Position numbers and translations under genes: made by a program. Source: Porphyromonadaceae bacterium UBA7141 (GTDB lineage: Bacteria; Bacteroidota; Bacteroidia; Bacteroidales; Muribaculaceae). Taken from it: a DNA stretch of 49,710 bases. Position 1 is the first letter of the stretch, and each line of letters begins with the position of its first letter. The notes beneath the pieces were generated by a model. That model had not been told where the DNA came from and ran no database searches. It saw only the letters and a program-made list of their open reading frames with translations. This document shows positions 1 through 8,660 of the stretch, in pieces. The DNA lies in the NCBI GenBank assembly GCA_002491945.1, contig DKWX01000055.1:1-49710 (forward strand), read 5' to 3'.

Positions 1-333
1 CGCGATTTTTATGTAGATTTGCAAGTGAATCAGTTTTCATAATAAGAATACTATTCAGATACAAGCGAACTCAAATTCAACAAATCAACTAAAACCTGAA
101 CATTATGTGTCCACTTAAGTTCCTTCATACGCAGGAGTAGGAACAATCAATTCTACTCCTCCTCATAACTAAACGTCAGTTAGATACGATTAATGAACTT
201 TCCATAAAAGGGTATGTATCTGTCTAATCGGTGATATAATATTAATTTTTTACCATTGGGCATCAAACGGCTATGATAGGAAAGCTTCAAAACCAGTGTC
301 ACCCAAATTCATTTAACTACTCAAGACACGATT
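1..333. other. AT-rich region without a recognisable gene
   Basis: I see no supportable gene here. One frame is open from base 1 to a TAA at 40-42 and could be the last 13 codons of a gene cut by the window edge, but it matches no family I know. An 8-bp inverted repeat (AGGAGTAG at 134-141, CTACTCCT at 154-161) could be the terminator of such a gene, though no T-run follows it. The base composition is clearly more AT-rich than the core genes downstream. Confidence 0.4.
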
Positions 334-668
334 ATGACTGGTTTAAAATTCTTTAATATTTGGCACAGGTACGTCTTACTTTTGCCTTCAACACAAAATG
401 AAGACTCCTTCAATAGCCAAATTGAATCATGTATTCTTGACACTTACTCAAACATATTAAATGTTAGTATTGGAAAGATGGACGAGAATTCTGATTCCAA
501 TATTATCATCAGCGATGTTATGGGGAGTATGACACGACACTATCCTATTAATCAATCAAATTCCATCGAGATTGATCTAGGAAATTTCAATAAGGGGGTA
601 TATATTGTATTGTAACATTATGCGTAGATGGTAGTACTACAGACTGCCGACGTATTATTAAAAGATGA
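334..668 (+). pseudogene. C-terminal fragment of a T9SS-tail secreted protein, frameshifted
   Basis: The visible reading frame (334-615, 93 codons) has no signal peptide but ends like a type IX secretion type A sorting domain: a beta-rich stretch with NVSIGK and IIISDVMG, then IDLGNFNKGVYIV. The frame stops one residue later. Ignoring one copy of a 5-base tandem duplication (TTGTA at 605-609 and 610-614) restores a normal ending, GVYIVTLCVDGSTTDCRRII plus KR, with a stop at 666-668. The N-terminal part of the parent protein is missing: stop codons at 274-279 close the frame upstream. This therefore looks like a 5'-truncated and frameshifted remnant. The sorting-domain call rests on pattern similarity; secretion by T9SS is an inference. 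Confidence 0.55.
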
Positions 669-795
669 TTTTCTCCTGATATTTGCAATACTCCATCTAT
701 TAAATGATTGTCATTTTCAGTAGAATAAACGTTCAAAACCGTTATATCCGGATATTGCAAATCTCTGTAATCCAATTGTATATTAATGACGAATT

Positions 796-1568
796 ATGAA
801 AACGCTTAGATTAGGACTTATACTGACTATTATCATGGTCAGTCAAGGGATAGGATTTGCCGGGGGGCTGCCGTTTCTGGAAGATGGGAAACGTTGGATT
901 GTTGCCATGAAGGGAAGTAATCCCACAATACCAGTAAGATATCGGGAAATCCGTGCCCGTGAGGAAACTTTTATTCATGGAATAAAATGTCGAAGGCTTA
1001 CGGTTCAGGATGTCGAACAGGCTCCTGAAGAAATGGGGGAAACACGCGCTGGCTTAGAAGCAATATTCTATTGGGACAATTCGACATTTATGCATATGAG
1101 GAAGATGGGAATCTCTATTCGATCAATATTAGTACCGGACAGACCGAATTCCAGTTCGGATTAAACTGGGAACCGGAAGAATGGTACCACATTCCATCAC
1201 CTTTGAACTCCGAAATTGATATTAATGGAGTAACCCGATCATGCAGTTTCTATCAAATAAATGGAGTGGATGACGGATGGATTGTGGAAGGTATCGGTCC
1301 TAATTTCGATTTCTGGAATATGATAGCATCCACTCATATAGATATTTTAAACGGTTATATATTTCTTGTGGAATGCTATATGGGAGAGCAACTAATTTTC
1401 AGCGCAGATGATTTCATCACCCTAAATATTCCTAATTTGGGTATCTCACAAATCAATAACTACGATGGGTCGGATACAACTTTAGTTGATCTCAAGGGAA
1501 GAATCATCACCGCCCCTCAACGCGGGGACATTTATATCGACAACGGTATAAAAAAAATCATGAGATAA
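796..1568 (+). pseudogene. Secreted T9SS-tail protein, interrupted by a single-base frameshift
   Basis: Two overlapping frames make one protein. The first (796-1164) begins with a typical signal peptide (MKTLRLGLILTIIMVSQGIG) followed by a mature start with DGKRWIV. The second runs to 1568 and ends in a sorting-domain-like tail: VDLKGRIITAPQRGDIYIDNG, which resembles DLxGR...GIYI. The switch lies in a run of five G at 1035-1039. With six G the frames join as EEMGGNTRWLRSN...GQFDIYAYEEDG, giving about 257 residues. The layout resembles that of the intact secreted protein at 25013-25885 (signal peptide, GxxWIxx near the mature N-terminus, GVYI-like tail), so the two may be distant relatives. 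The defect may be a true pseudogene, slippage in the G-run, or a sequencing error. No function is known. Confidence 0.6.
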
Positions 1569-1605
1569 GGTAATCCGTTCACTCTCAGCCACCGATGACA
1601 TATAG

Positions 1606-1655
1606 AAATCCCGGGCACTCCGATGAGACGGGTGTCCGGGATTTCTTATTTTTTC
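1606..1655 (+). terminator. Rho-independent terminator of the 796-1568 gene
   Basis: A stem of about 13 bp (1606-1618 with 1632-1644, one G-T pair) has a short loop and is followed by a T-rich tract (CTTATTTTTT) on the plus strand. It lies about 40 bases after the stop codon at 1568 and faces away from queA. Confidence 0.75.
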
Positions 1656-1734
1656 AAGTTGCCGAGGGGAAGTGATTCTCCGGGCTACGCCTTCGTCAAT
1701 ACGTCAGCGCGGGATATGCAGATATTGGCTTATC

Positions 1735-1773
1735 TGACATTGAGTTGTGCTGACATGGAGTTGTGCTGACATT
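1735..1773. repeat. Short tandem repeat, 16-bp unit, about 2.4 copies
   Basis: The unit TGACATTGAGTTGTGC (1735-1750) is repeated at 1751-1766 with one change (T to G) and begins a third time at 1767-1773. It lies in the non-coding gap between the terminator at 1655 and the queA stop codon at 1812. No function is evident; it may be a replication-slippage repeat. Confidence 0.7.
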
Positions 1774-1811
1774 CCGGATATCAGAGCAGGTGGTGCTGCT
1801 TTGTCGGTGCG

Positions 1812-2864
1812 TCAGCGCAGTATCAGCATCGCGTCGCCATAGGCACCGAAGCGGTAACCTTCCTTTACGGCCACTTCGTAGGCGTGCATCACGTTGCGGT
1901 AGCCGCCGAAGGCCGATACCATCATCAGCATCGTGGAGAGCGGCAGATGGAAGTTGGTCACCATCGAGTCGCACACGGTGAAATCGTAAGGGGGGAAGAT
2001 GAATTTATTGGTCCAGCCGCTGTAGGGCATGATATGACCGTTCATGCACACCGATGAGGCTATGGCGCGGAGCACCGACGCACCTACGGCACACACGCGG
2101 TGGCTCGCATCCTTGGCGGCATTTACCTTATCCACCAAATCGCCGTCCACCACCATTTCCTCACTGTCCATACGATGCTTCGTGAGGTCCTCGACATCTA
2201 TGTCGCGGAAGTTCCCCTTGCCGCAATGCAGCGTTAGGAATCCGCGCTCCACACCCTTGATTTCAAGACGCTTCATCAGTTCACGGCTGAAATGCAGGCC
2301 GGCCGCCGGGGCCATCACAGCTCCCTCCACCTCGGCAAAGATGTTCTGATAGCGATCGGCATCCTCAGGCTCTACCTTGCGGGTAATGTACTCCGGCAGC
2401 GGAGTCTCGCCAAGAGCGTAGAGGGCTTCCTTGAATTCATCGTGCGGACCGTCGTAAAGGAAGCGCAGTGTGCGTCCGCGCGATGTGGTGTTGTCGATTA
2501 CCTCGGCCACCATACTGTCGTCCTCGCCGAAGTAGAGCTTGTTGCCGATACGAATCTTTCGGGCCGGCTCCACGAGCACATCCCAGAATTTATTGTCGAC
2601 ATTCAGTTCACGAAGCAGGAACACCTCGATGCAGGCCCCCGTCTTCTCCTTATTGCCGTAAAGGCGGGCAGGAAACACTTTAGTATTATTGAACACCATC
2701 ACATCTCCCTCGTCGAAGAAATTGATGATTTCCTTGAATATATGATGGCTTATCTCCCCTGTGCGGGCATTGAGCACCATCAGGCGACACTCGTCGCGCG
2801 GATCAGCAGGATACTGGGCAATCAGATTATCGGGCAGTTTGAATTTAAACTGCGAGAGCTTCAT
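1812..2864 (-). CDS. queA: S-adenosylmethionine:tRNA ribosyltransferase-isomerase QueA
   Basis: QueA transfers and isomerises the ribosyl moiety of SAM onto preQ1 at the wobble base of tRNA to give epoxyqueuosine, the penultimate step of queuosine synthesis in the cytosol. The 350 residues match the family length. Family motifs are present: NNTKVFPARL at 59-68, GETPLPEYI at 152-160, APAAGLHFS at 185-193 and a late TNFHLPLSTMLMMVSAFGG segment. I chose the start at 2864 (MKLSQFKFKLP) because this is where conserved QueA sequences begin. A longer form from 2906 would overlap the truB stop as TAATG and cannot be excluded. It is the last gene of the ftsX-DUF3098-uppP-truB-queA cluster. Confidence 0.95.
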   Translation of the reverse strand: MKLSQFKFKLPDNLIAQYPADPRDECRLMVLNARTGEISHHIFKEIINFFDEGDVMVFNNTKVFPARLYGNKEKTGACIEVFLLRELNVDNKFWDVLVEPARKIRIGNKLYFGEDDSMVAEVIDNTTSRGRTLRFLYDGPHDEFKEALYALGETPLPEYITRKVEPEDADRYQNIFAEVEGAVMAPAAGLHFSRELMKRLEIKGVERGFLTLHCGKGNFRDIDVEDLTKHRMDSEEMVVDGDLVDKVNAAKDASHRVCAVGASVLRAIASSVCMNGHIMPYSGWTNKFIFPPYDFTVCDSMVTNFHLPLSTMLMMVSAFGGYRNVMHAYEVAVKEGYRFGAYGDAMLILR

Positions 2865-2905
2865 TGTAGTGAAATGTAAGCTTATATCATCAGGCATTAC
2901 ACTCA

Positions 2906-3718
2906 TTATGGCTTTGTGTTTAATGTTTTTGTAAGGGCTGACGGCTCCTGGGCCGCAGCCTTATTGATCAAGGATTCTTTTTCGCATCTGGAGGGGAGAG
3001 GATGAATTTCGAGCCATTCGGGGGGAAGCCGAAGAGGCGCGCCGGCTATCATATCCACGGCTTGCCGCACACTCATGCAGTCGGCCACGCGCACATTGCC
3101 CACGGCCGTGCGATGCAGTTCGGTGAGATGCGCTCCGCTGCCGAGGGCATGTCCGAGGTCGCGCGCCAAGGCACGTATATAGGTGCCCTTGCTGCATACG
3201 ATGCGCAGACGCATGTCGCGCCCGTCGAAATCGAGAAGCTCAAACTCATCTATTTCAAGAGGTTTGGCGGCAAGAGCCACTTCTTCGCCGTTGCGGGCGT
3301 GCTCGTAGGCGCGACGCCCGTCGATTTTAACAGCCGAAAACACCGGAGGCACCTGCATGATGCGCCCCGTGAATTGCGGAAGGGTTTCAAGTATCAGATC
3401 GCGGCTGACATGCTCGTAGGGGTATGTGGCATCAATCTCTTTCTCGAGGTCGAAGCTCGGGGTGGTGGCGCCGAGGCGCATCACGGCCTCATATTCCTTG
3501 CGACCGGCCTGCAGCTCATCAATGCGGCGTGTGGCCCGTCCGGTGCATACGATTAGCACACCGGTGGCCAACGGATCGAGCGTGCCGGCATGACCCACCT
3601 TAAATTTACGCACCCCGAGGCGGCGCTGCACGGCTCCGCGAATGCGTTTCACGGCGTCGAACGACGTCCACCCCAGGGGCTTGTCGATACCTAATACTTC
3701 TCCGGTCACAAAATCCAT
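2906..3718 (-). CDS. truB: tRNA pseudouridine(55) synthase TruB
   Basis: TruB isomerises U55 in the T-loop of tRNAs to pseudouridine. The protein has 270 residues. The N-terminal GIDKPLGWTSFDAV (residues 10-23) and the catalytic motif GHAGTLDPLATG (42-53, nucleophile Asp48) are intact, as is the later SKGTYIRALARDLG motif. The open frame extends upstream to 3994, but that extension overlaps uppP and has no similarity to the family, so I place the start at the ATG at 3718 (MDFVTGEVLGIDK). It sits between uppP and queA, as in many Bacteroidota. Confidence 0.95.
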   Translation of the reverse strand: MDFVTGEVLGIDKPLGWTSFDAVKRIRGAVQRRLGVRKFKVGHAGTLDPLATGVLIVCTGRATRRIDELQAGRKEYEAVMRLGATTPSFDLEKEIDATYPYEHVSRDLILETLPQFTGRIMQVPPVFSAVKIDGRRAYEHARNGEEVALAAKPLEIDEFELLDFDGRDMRLRIVCSKGTYIRALARDLGHALGSGAHLTELHRTAVGNVRVADCMSVRQAVDMIAGAPLRLPPEWLEIHPLPSRCEKESLINKAAAQEPSALTKTLNTKP

Positions 3719-3846
3719 TCGTGTATAGAGGGTTGACAGGTTATTATACGTTAGGGTTACTCTATTCAAGTAACTGATTTTTACGGCTTTTATTGTAGTG
3801 CCGGCGCATTTTGCGCCGACGCCTGACTCCGGCGGCCGCCAAAGGA

Positions 3847-4671
3847 TTACCAAAGCAGGCAGACGATGCCCATAATGACGCAATACACGGCAAACCATAT
3901 GAGTTTGCCTCGCTTTACAAGCGAGAGCATCCATTTGCAGGCGGCGCAACCTGTGACAAAGGATGTGGCGAACCCGATAAGAAGCACTACCCATGAAATG
4001 GAGTTACCGCCGGCTACGGGATCGCAGACCATATCCTTTACGTCAAGCAGGGCCTCCCCAAGAATCGGGAGTATCACCATTAGAAATGAGAAGGAGGCTA
4101 CTTTCTCCCGTTTGTCGCCGATAAGGATACCTGTGGCTATCGTGGTGCCGCTGCGGCTCAGTCCGGGGAGCACAGCCACTGCCTGCGCACAACCTATCAC
4201 GAATGCATCCAGCCAACTGATGTCATGCCCGCGCGAGGGGGATACCATCCGCCCTCCGGCCAGACGGTCGCTGAAGTGTGCGAACGAGAGCAAAAGCGCC
4301 GTCACGATAAGGCAGACTCCCACAACTCCGAGTCCATCGCCGAAGAATGACTCCACATACTCTTTGAAGAATACTCCGACAATTCCAATCGGTATGCAGG
4401 AGAGCAGTATCTTACAGACGTAGTAGAAATCATTGTCCATTCGGAAAGTGAAGAAACTCTTGCATAGACGTGAGAACATCGGCCAAAGCACCACTATCGT
4501 AGAGCAGACCGTGGCGGCATGCACCATGATGTCGAACTGCAGTATGTCGTCTTTCGGGATATCGATGCCGAGTATTTCCCGGAATATTTCAAGATGTCCG
4601 CTCGATGATATGGGGAGATACTCCGAAAGCCCCTGCACGAGGCCGAGTATAAGCGCGTCAAGCCAATCCAT
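3847..4671 (-). CDS. uppP: Undecaprenyl-diphosphatase UppP/BacA
   Basis: This integral membrane enzyme dephosphorylates undecaprenyl pyrophosphate to regenerate the lipid carrier for peptidoglycan and surface polysaccharides; overexpression of the family gives bacitracin resistance. It has 274 residues, the usual length, with several hydrophobic segments. Both signature motifs are present: EYLPISSSGH at 17-26 and PGLSRSGTT at 169-177. The start MDWLDALILGLVQGL is typical for the family. The exopolysaccharide operon at 19-25 kb and the murF-alr fusion would depend on the same carrier cycle. Confidence 0.97.
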   Translation of the reverse strand: MDWLDALILGLVQGLSEYLPISSSGHLEIFREILGIDIPKDDILQFDIMVHAATVCSTIVVLWPMFSRLCKSFFTFRMDNDFYYVCKILLSCIPIGIVGVFFKEYVESFFGDGLGVVGVCLIVTALLLSFAHFSDRLAGGRMVSPSRGHDISWLDAFVIGCAQAVAVLPGLSRSGTTIATGILIGDKREKVASFSFLMVILPILGEALLDVKDMVCDPVAGGNSISWVVLLIGFATSFVTGCAACKWMLSLVKRGKLIWFAVYCVIMGIVCLLW

Positions 4672-4714
4672 TATGTATGTATATTACGCTGTGTTGAATC
4701 AAGTTGATGTTTAG

Positions 4715-5014
4715 TTATGCGGGAGAGCCGATGTCGGAGGAGGTGTCGGCCGCGGGAGCCCCGGCAGCAGACTGTTTACGCTTCCGCGAGGGGAGTATTA
4801 TAGCGAAGGCCATGAGAAGGAATCCGAGGAAAGCAAGAGCCGGACCCACTACGATGCGGCGTGTGGAGAAGATGTCGGGGTTGAAACCGCCCTCCACACT
4901 GCTTGAGCCTCCGCACATCAGGATGAAACCTATGATTATCAATGCGAGGCAACCGCCCATCATCAACAGATTGCGGCGCGGGAAAAGGATGTAAGCCTGT
5001 GATTTTTCTGACAT
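4715..5014 (-). CDS. DUF3098 family small membrane protein
   Basis: A 99-residue protein with two transmembrane segments (about residues 14-33 and 54-74) joined by a short loop containing GFNPDIFSTRRIVVGP, which is characteristic of the DUF3098 family of Bacteroidota. No function is established. The gene lies between ftsX and uppP, its usual neighbours in this phylum, which suggests a role linked to the envelope or to division (inference). The C-terminal tail of about 20 residues is low-complexity and probably disordered. Confidence 0.88.
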   Translation of the reverse strand: MSEKSQAYILFPRRNLLMMGGCLALIIIGFILMCGGSSSVEGGFNPDIFSTRRIVVGPALAFLGFLLMAFAIILPSRKRKQSAAGAPAADTSSDIGSPA

Positions 5015-5171
5015 ATGGCTTTGTGTTATTTATTCTTGTTTAAGATAAGCGCGATGCACTCCGGCATGGCAATGCCAGGCGTATTTCCGACTGACAGATA
5101 TCCTGGCGCAGTATGCGGCGCCCTATGACCGGGCATGGCGGCAGCCGCGTTACGGCATGGGATGGATGGAT

Positions 5172-6050
5172 TTAATGAAACAGTTCGCTGTAATCCTTGC
5201 GCAGATAGCGCGTAGTGGCGATTGAGGCCGTCAGAGCGCATATTCCGCCGCCGATTACGACCAGGCCCACTGCTATCACACCGTAGGACTCCCATCCTAT
5301 TATCTGTCCCATCTCGTTGAATCCGGCTTCCGGAGCCAGGAGGAGCGCCCCGCCGAGCACGGCCGACGAAATCAGGCCGGCCAGCATCCCGGCACAACAG
5401 TTGCGCCATACAATCGGACGACGTATGAATCCGTTGGTGGCCCCCACAAGTTGCATTGTATGGATAATGAAGCGGCGGGCATAGATAGTGAGATGCACTG
5501 TATTGTTGATCAGCACAAACGAAATTACGAGCAACACCACGGCTATCACGCCGAGTATCATCGAGAAGCGGGCGATATTGCTGTTCATTGTGCTCACGAG
5601 GTCGCCGCCGGGCATGGCCACATCCTCGATGCCGGGCACTGCCCGCAGCTCCCTCTCCATCACTCCCAGTGAATCAGGATCGCTCCAGACGGCAGGCATG
5701 GTGAAGGATATTTCCGGCGACAGCGGATTGACTCCGAAAAGGGCTTCAAGGTCTTCGCCCGTATCAGCCTTCCAGGCCACGAGGGCCTCCTCTTTGGTAA
5801 TCAGACGCGGGTTGCGGCAGAACGGACGCGACGCAAGCATACGCAATGTGGCCTGAGCACCGTCGTTGCTGACACTGTCGGCCATGATCACGCTGATTTC
5901 CAGACTTTCCTTCAGCCGATGGCTCTCACGGCGCGCCGCCGTTGTGACAAGGGCGATTATTCCGATTATGAGCAGCACGAGTGCCACACTGACTATCGTG
6001 GTGGCATGGGCGGCCCAATACGAGATTTTTACTTCTTTTTGCTTTCTCAT
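5172..6050 (-). CDS. ftsX: Cell division protein FtsX
   Basis: FtsX is the permease-like subunit of the FtsEX complex, which controls peptidoglycan hydrolases at the division septum. The protein has one N-terminal transmembrane segment (about residues 18-36), a periplasmic domain, then three C-terminal membrane helices with the conserved GATNGFIRRP segment between the second and third. I chose the start at 6050 (MRKQKEVKISYW) because about 15 residues before the first helix is usual; the frame continues to ATG codons at 6056 and 6083. The ATPase gene ftsE is not next to it, which is common in Bacteroidota. It heads the operon that continues through DUF3098, uppP, truB and queA. Confidence 0.92.
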   Translation of the reverse strand: MRKQKEVKISYWAAHATTIVSVALVLLIIGIIALVTTAARRESHRLKESLEISVIMADSVSNDGAQATLRMLASRPFCRNPRLITKEEALVAWKADTGEDLEALFGVNPLSPEISFTMPAVWSDPDSLGVMERELRAVPGIEDVAMPGGDLVSTMNSNIARFSMILGVIAVVLLVISFVLINNTVHLTIYARRFIIHTMQLVGATNGFIRRPIVWRNCCAGMLAGLISSAVLGGALLLAPEAGFNEMGQIIGWESYGVIAVGLVVIGGGICALTASIATTRYLRKDYSELFH

Positions 6051-6111
6051 CTGCATGACATGCCGCCCTGACAGATGATTCATGCCATCTTCCGCAGGCG
6101 CGCACGGAACG

Positions 6112-6143
6112 CAAAGTTAATACTTCATCACGTCTTTGTCAAT
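6112..6143 (-). promoter_or_regulatory. Promoter of the ftsX operon
   Basis: On the minus strand the sequence reads ATTG (6143-6140), a 20-base spacer, then TAACTTTG (6119-6112). This fits the Bacteroidota primary sigma consensus TTTG-N19-21-TAnnTTTG, with a full -7 match. It lies about 60 bases before the ftsX start. Confidence 0.7.
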
Positions 6144-6169
6144 ACTTTCGGGCTTTTTTTGTATATTTG
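6135..6169 (+). promoter_or_regulatory. Promoter of mtaB
   Basis: A full -7 element TATATTTG lies at 6162-6169, 27 bases before the mtaB start. The nearest TTTG is at 6135-6138, a 23-base spacer that is longer than ideal. The region overlaps the divergent ftsX promoter. Confidence 0.55.
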
Positions 6170-6196
6170 CAGTCGTATTTTTTTGAATTCCCATAG

Positions 6197-7555
6197 ATGA
6201 CTCCTGATTTTTCGCCGCGCAAGGCGGCTTTCTATACGCTGGGCTGCAAGCTCAATTTCGCAGAGACCTCCACTATCGGCAAGATTCTTTCTGACCGTGG
6301 GTTCCGCAGGGCGCTTCCGGATGAGACTCCCGACATATGTGTGGTCAATACCTGTTCGGTCACTGAAATGGCCGACAAGAAGGGGCGTTCGCTAATACGC
6401 CGTCTGTCGCGCCAATGGCCTTCGGCCACGCTGGTGGTCACAGGATGCTACGCTCAGCTGAAGCCTGAGGAGGCGGCTGCCATCGAGGGGGTGGATATTG
6501 TGCTGGGTTCAAACGAAAAGCTACGCATTGCCGAGTATCTCGACCGCTGGGAAGCCGGGCACTCCCCTATCGTAGAGTCGACAGTGCCGAAGGATATAAC
6601 CGTGTTCCGCCCCTCTTGCGAGCGAGGCGACCGCACTCGCTACTGGCTGAAGGTGCAGGACGGCTGCGACTATTATTGCACTTACTGCACAATCCCATTT
6701 GCCCGGGGACGTTCGCGATCCGGGCGCATCGCCGATCTGGTGCGTCAGGCTCGCGACGCAGCCGGGGCCGGAGGGCGGGAAATCGTGCTTACCGGGGTCA
6801 ATATCGGTGAGTTCGGCAAGGATACGGGGGAGTCGTTGTCCGACCTGCTCAAGGCTCTTGATGACGTGGAGGGAATCGAGCGCTACCGCATATCGAGCAT
6901 CGAGCCTAATCTGCTCACCGAGGAGATTATCGAATGGGTGGCCACTGAGTCGCGTGCCTTCATGCCACATTTCCATATCCCGCTGCAATCGGGGTCGGAT
7001 GCTGTGCTGAAACTTATGAACCGACGGTATGACACATCGCTCTTTGCATCGCGCATAGCCGCAGTGCGCCGCATGATTCCCGATGCCTTCATCGGTGTCG
7101 ACGTGATTGCCGGCGCACGTGGCGAGACGCCTGTGGAGTGGGAACGCTCAGTGGAGTTCATTCGTTCGCTTCCGGTGACGCGGCTGCACGTATTCCCTTA
7201 TTCCGAACGTCCCGGCACAGCCGCTCTGATGATGGATGCCCCGGAGGTGGCTCCATCCGAACGTCACTCCAGGGCCGCACTGCTGCAGAAGATCTCAGAT
7301 GCCAAACTTGAAGGATATTTCCGCTCGATGACCGGGCAGGCACGTCACGTGCTTTGGGAACATTTAGTGACCGACCATCACGTCGACAAGACTCCCTCCG
7401 CCGGACAGCTAATGTCGGGCCTGACCGACAATTACCTTCGGGTCGTGGCCCCGGCACGGCCCGAACTGATCAATTCCGTCAGTCTCGTACATCTCACCGG
7501 GGTTGACCCGGGGCGCGACGAGACTCTGACTGCCGTACATATTGACCACGCATAA
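6197..7555 (+). CDS. mtaB: tRNA t6A37 methylthiotransferase MtaB
   Basis: This radical SAM enzyme adds a methylthio group to N6-threonylcarbamoyladenosine at position 37 of tRNAs reading ANN codons. It has 452 residues. The N-terminal UPF0004 domain carries the three cysteines for the second 4Fe-4S cluster (Cys17 in GCKLN, Cys53 in NTCSV, Cys84 in TGCYAQ). The radical SAM motif CxxxCxxC is Cys157, Cys161, Cys164 in DGCDYYCTYCTIPFARG. A TRAM-like C-terminus follows. The GCKLN N-terminus separates MtaB from MiaB and RimO. The next gene begins 29 bases downstream, so the two are probably co-transcribed. Confidence 0.95.
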   Translation: MTPDFSPRKAAFYTLGCKLNFAETSTIGKILSDRGFRRALPDETPDICVVNTCSVTEMADKKGRSLIRRLSRQWPSATLVVTGCYAQLKPEEAAAIEGVDIVLGSNEKLRIAEYLDRWEAGHSPIVESTVPKDITVFRPSCERGDRTRYWLKVQDGCDYYCTYCTIPFARGRSRSGRIADLVRQARDAAGAGGREIVLTGVNIGEFGKDTGESLSDLLKALDDVEGIERYRISSIEPNLLTEEIIEWVATESRAFMPHFHIPLQSGSDAVLKLMNRRYDTSLFASRIAAVRRMIPDAFIGVDVIAGARGETPVEWERSVEFIRSLPVTRLHVFPYSERPGTAALMMDAPEVAPSERHSRAALLQKISDAKLEGYFRSMTGQARHVLWEHLVTDHHVDKTPSAGQLMSGLTDNYLRVVAPARPELINSVSLVHLTGVDPGRDETLTAVHIDHA

Positions 7556-7583
7556 TCAGTTTTCATCCTCACATACTCTTAAT

Positions 7584-8573
7584 ATGAAGAAGCTCGCTGT
7601 AATAATACTCAACTGGAACGGTATGACTCTTCTGCAGCAACTGCTCCCAATTGCCGCCAGATACTCCATATCAGAGGATTCCGACCTCATTGTGGCCGAT
7701 AATGGCTCGACCGACGGTTCGCCGGAATGGGTGGCCCGGGAGTTCCCGAGTGTGAGACTGATACGCTTTGAGGATAATCTCGGGTTCGCGGCCGGTTACA
7801 ACCGTGCCATCAGCGAGACGCATTACCCTTTTACGATTCTGCTCAACAGCGATGTAGAAGTGACACCCGACTGGTGGCGCCCTATGCTGGATTATATGGA
7901 GAAGCATCCGGAGGTGGGGGCGCTCCAGCCTAAGATACGTTCGTTTTATGACCGGGATTCGTTTGAATATGCCGGCGCGGCCGGAGGATACCTCGATAAT
8001 CTGGGATATCCTTACTGTCGCGGGAGGGTATTCGACAATGTGGAACGCGACAACGGACAGTATGACGGCCCGGCCATCGATGTGGCATGGGCCTCTGGAG
8101 CGGCTCTGATGGTGCGTACCGACATATATCTGCAACTCGGAGGCCTCGACGCTGCCTTTTTCGCACATATGGAGGAAATCGATCTCTGCTGCCGCATGAT
8201 TGCGGCAGGCCGGAGAGTGTGCGCGATATCCGAATCTATGGTATTCCACATGGGAGGCGCTTCGCTACCTAAGGGGAATCCGAAGAAAACCTACCTGAAT
8301 TTCCGAAATAATCTGCTGCTGCTCCACAAGAATCTGCCACGCCGGCGCGGGCGGAAGATACTGCTGCTGCGACGTCTGGCCGACACTCTCGCCTTCCTGA
8401 TGTTTATTGCAAAAGGACAATGGAAAGATGCCTGTGCCGTAATACGCGCACACAATGATTTCCGACGTATGCGCCGCGACTATACAGAGCATCCCGCCAC
8501 CGACCGTCTGCACTCTCTCCCCGGAGCCGACCGCAGTCTGCTGATCGACCATTATCTGCTGCATCGCATCTGA
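7584..8573 (+). CDS. Family 2 glycosyltransferase
   Basis: A GT-A fold inverting glycosyltransferase of 329 residues. It starts with VIILNWNGMTLL, has the nucleotide-binding DNGSTDGS at 39-46 and a DxD-like NSDVEV at 89-93, then a WASGAALMVRTDIYLQLGG acceptor-loop motif and HMEEIDLCCR, all typical of rhamnosyltransferase-like GT2 proteins of Bacteroidota. The donor and acceptor cannot be read from the sequence. A basic segment near the C-terminus (RRRGRKILLLRRL) may touch the membrane. I used the internal ATG at 7584 because the family starts with MKKLAVIILNWNG; the frame opens at 7542, inside mtaB. Confidence 0.92.
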   Translation: MKKLAVIILNWNGMTLLQQLLPIAARYSISEDSDLIVADNGSTDGSPEWVAREFPSVRLIRFEDNLGFAAGYNRAISETHYPFTILLNSDVEVTPDWWRPMLDYMEKHPEVGALQPKIRSFYDRDSFEYAGAAGGYLDNLGYPYCRGRVFDNVERDNGQYDGPAIDVAWASGAALMVRTDIYLQLGGLDAAFFAHMEEIDLCCRMIAAGRRVCAISESMVFHMGGASLPKGNPKKTYLNFRNNLLLLHKNLPRRRGRKILLLRRLADTLAFLMFIAKGQWKDACAVIRAHNDFRRMRRDYTEHPATDRLHSLPGADRSLLIDHYLLHRI

Positions 8574-8660
8574 GCCACGAAACCTTGCGGGGCACCAGAC
8601 GTTATATATTGTACAGATTCCATCCACCTTTTCACATCAACCCTATAAACCACAATTCCT

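Noticed and set aside
587..775. A 62-codon minus-strand frame
   Set aside because: It lies opposite the repaired end of the T9SS-tail remnant and the leader of the next gene, and matches nothing.
3719..3994. N-terminal extension of truB by 92 codons
   Set aside because: Overlaps the uppP coding end and has no similarity to TruB; the family start is at 3718.
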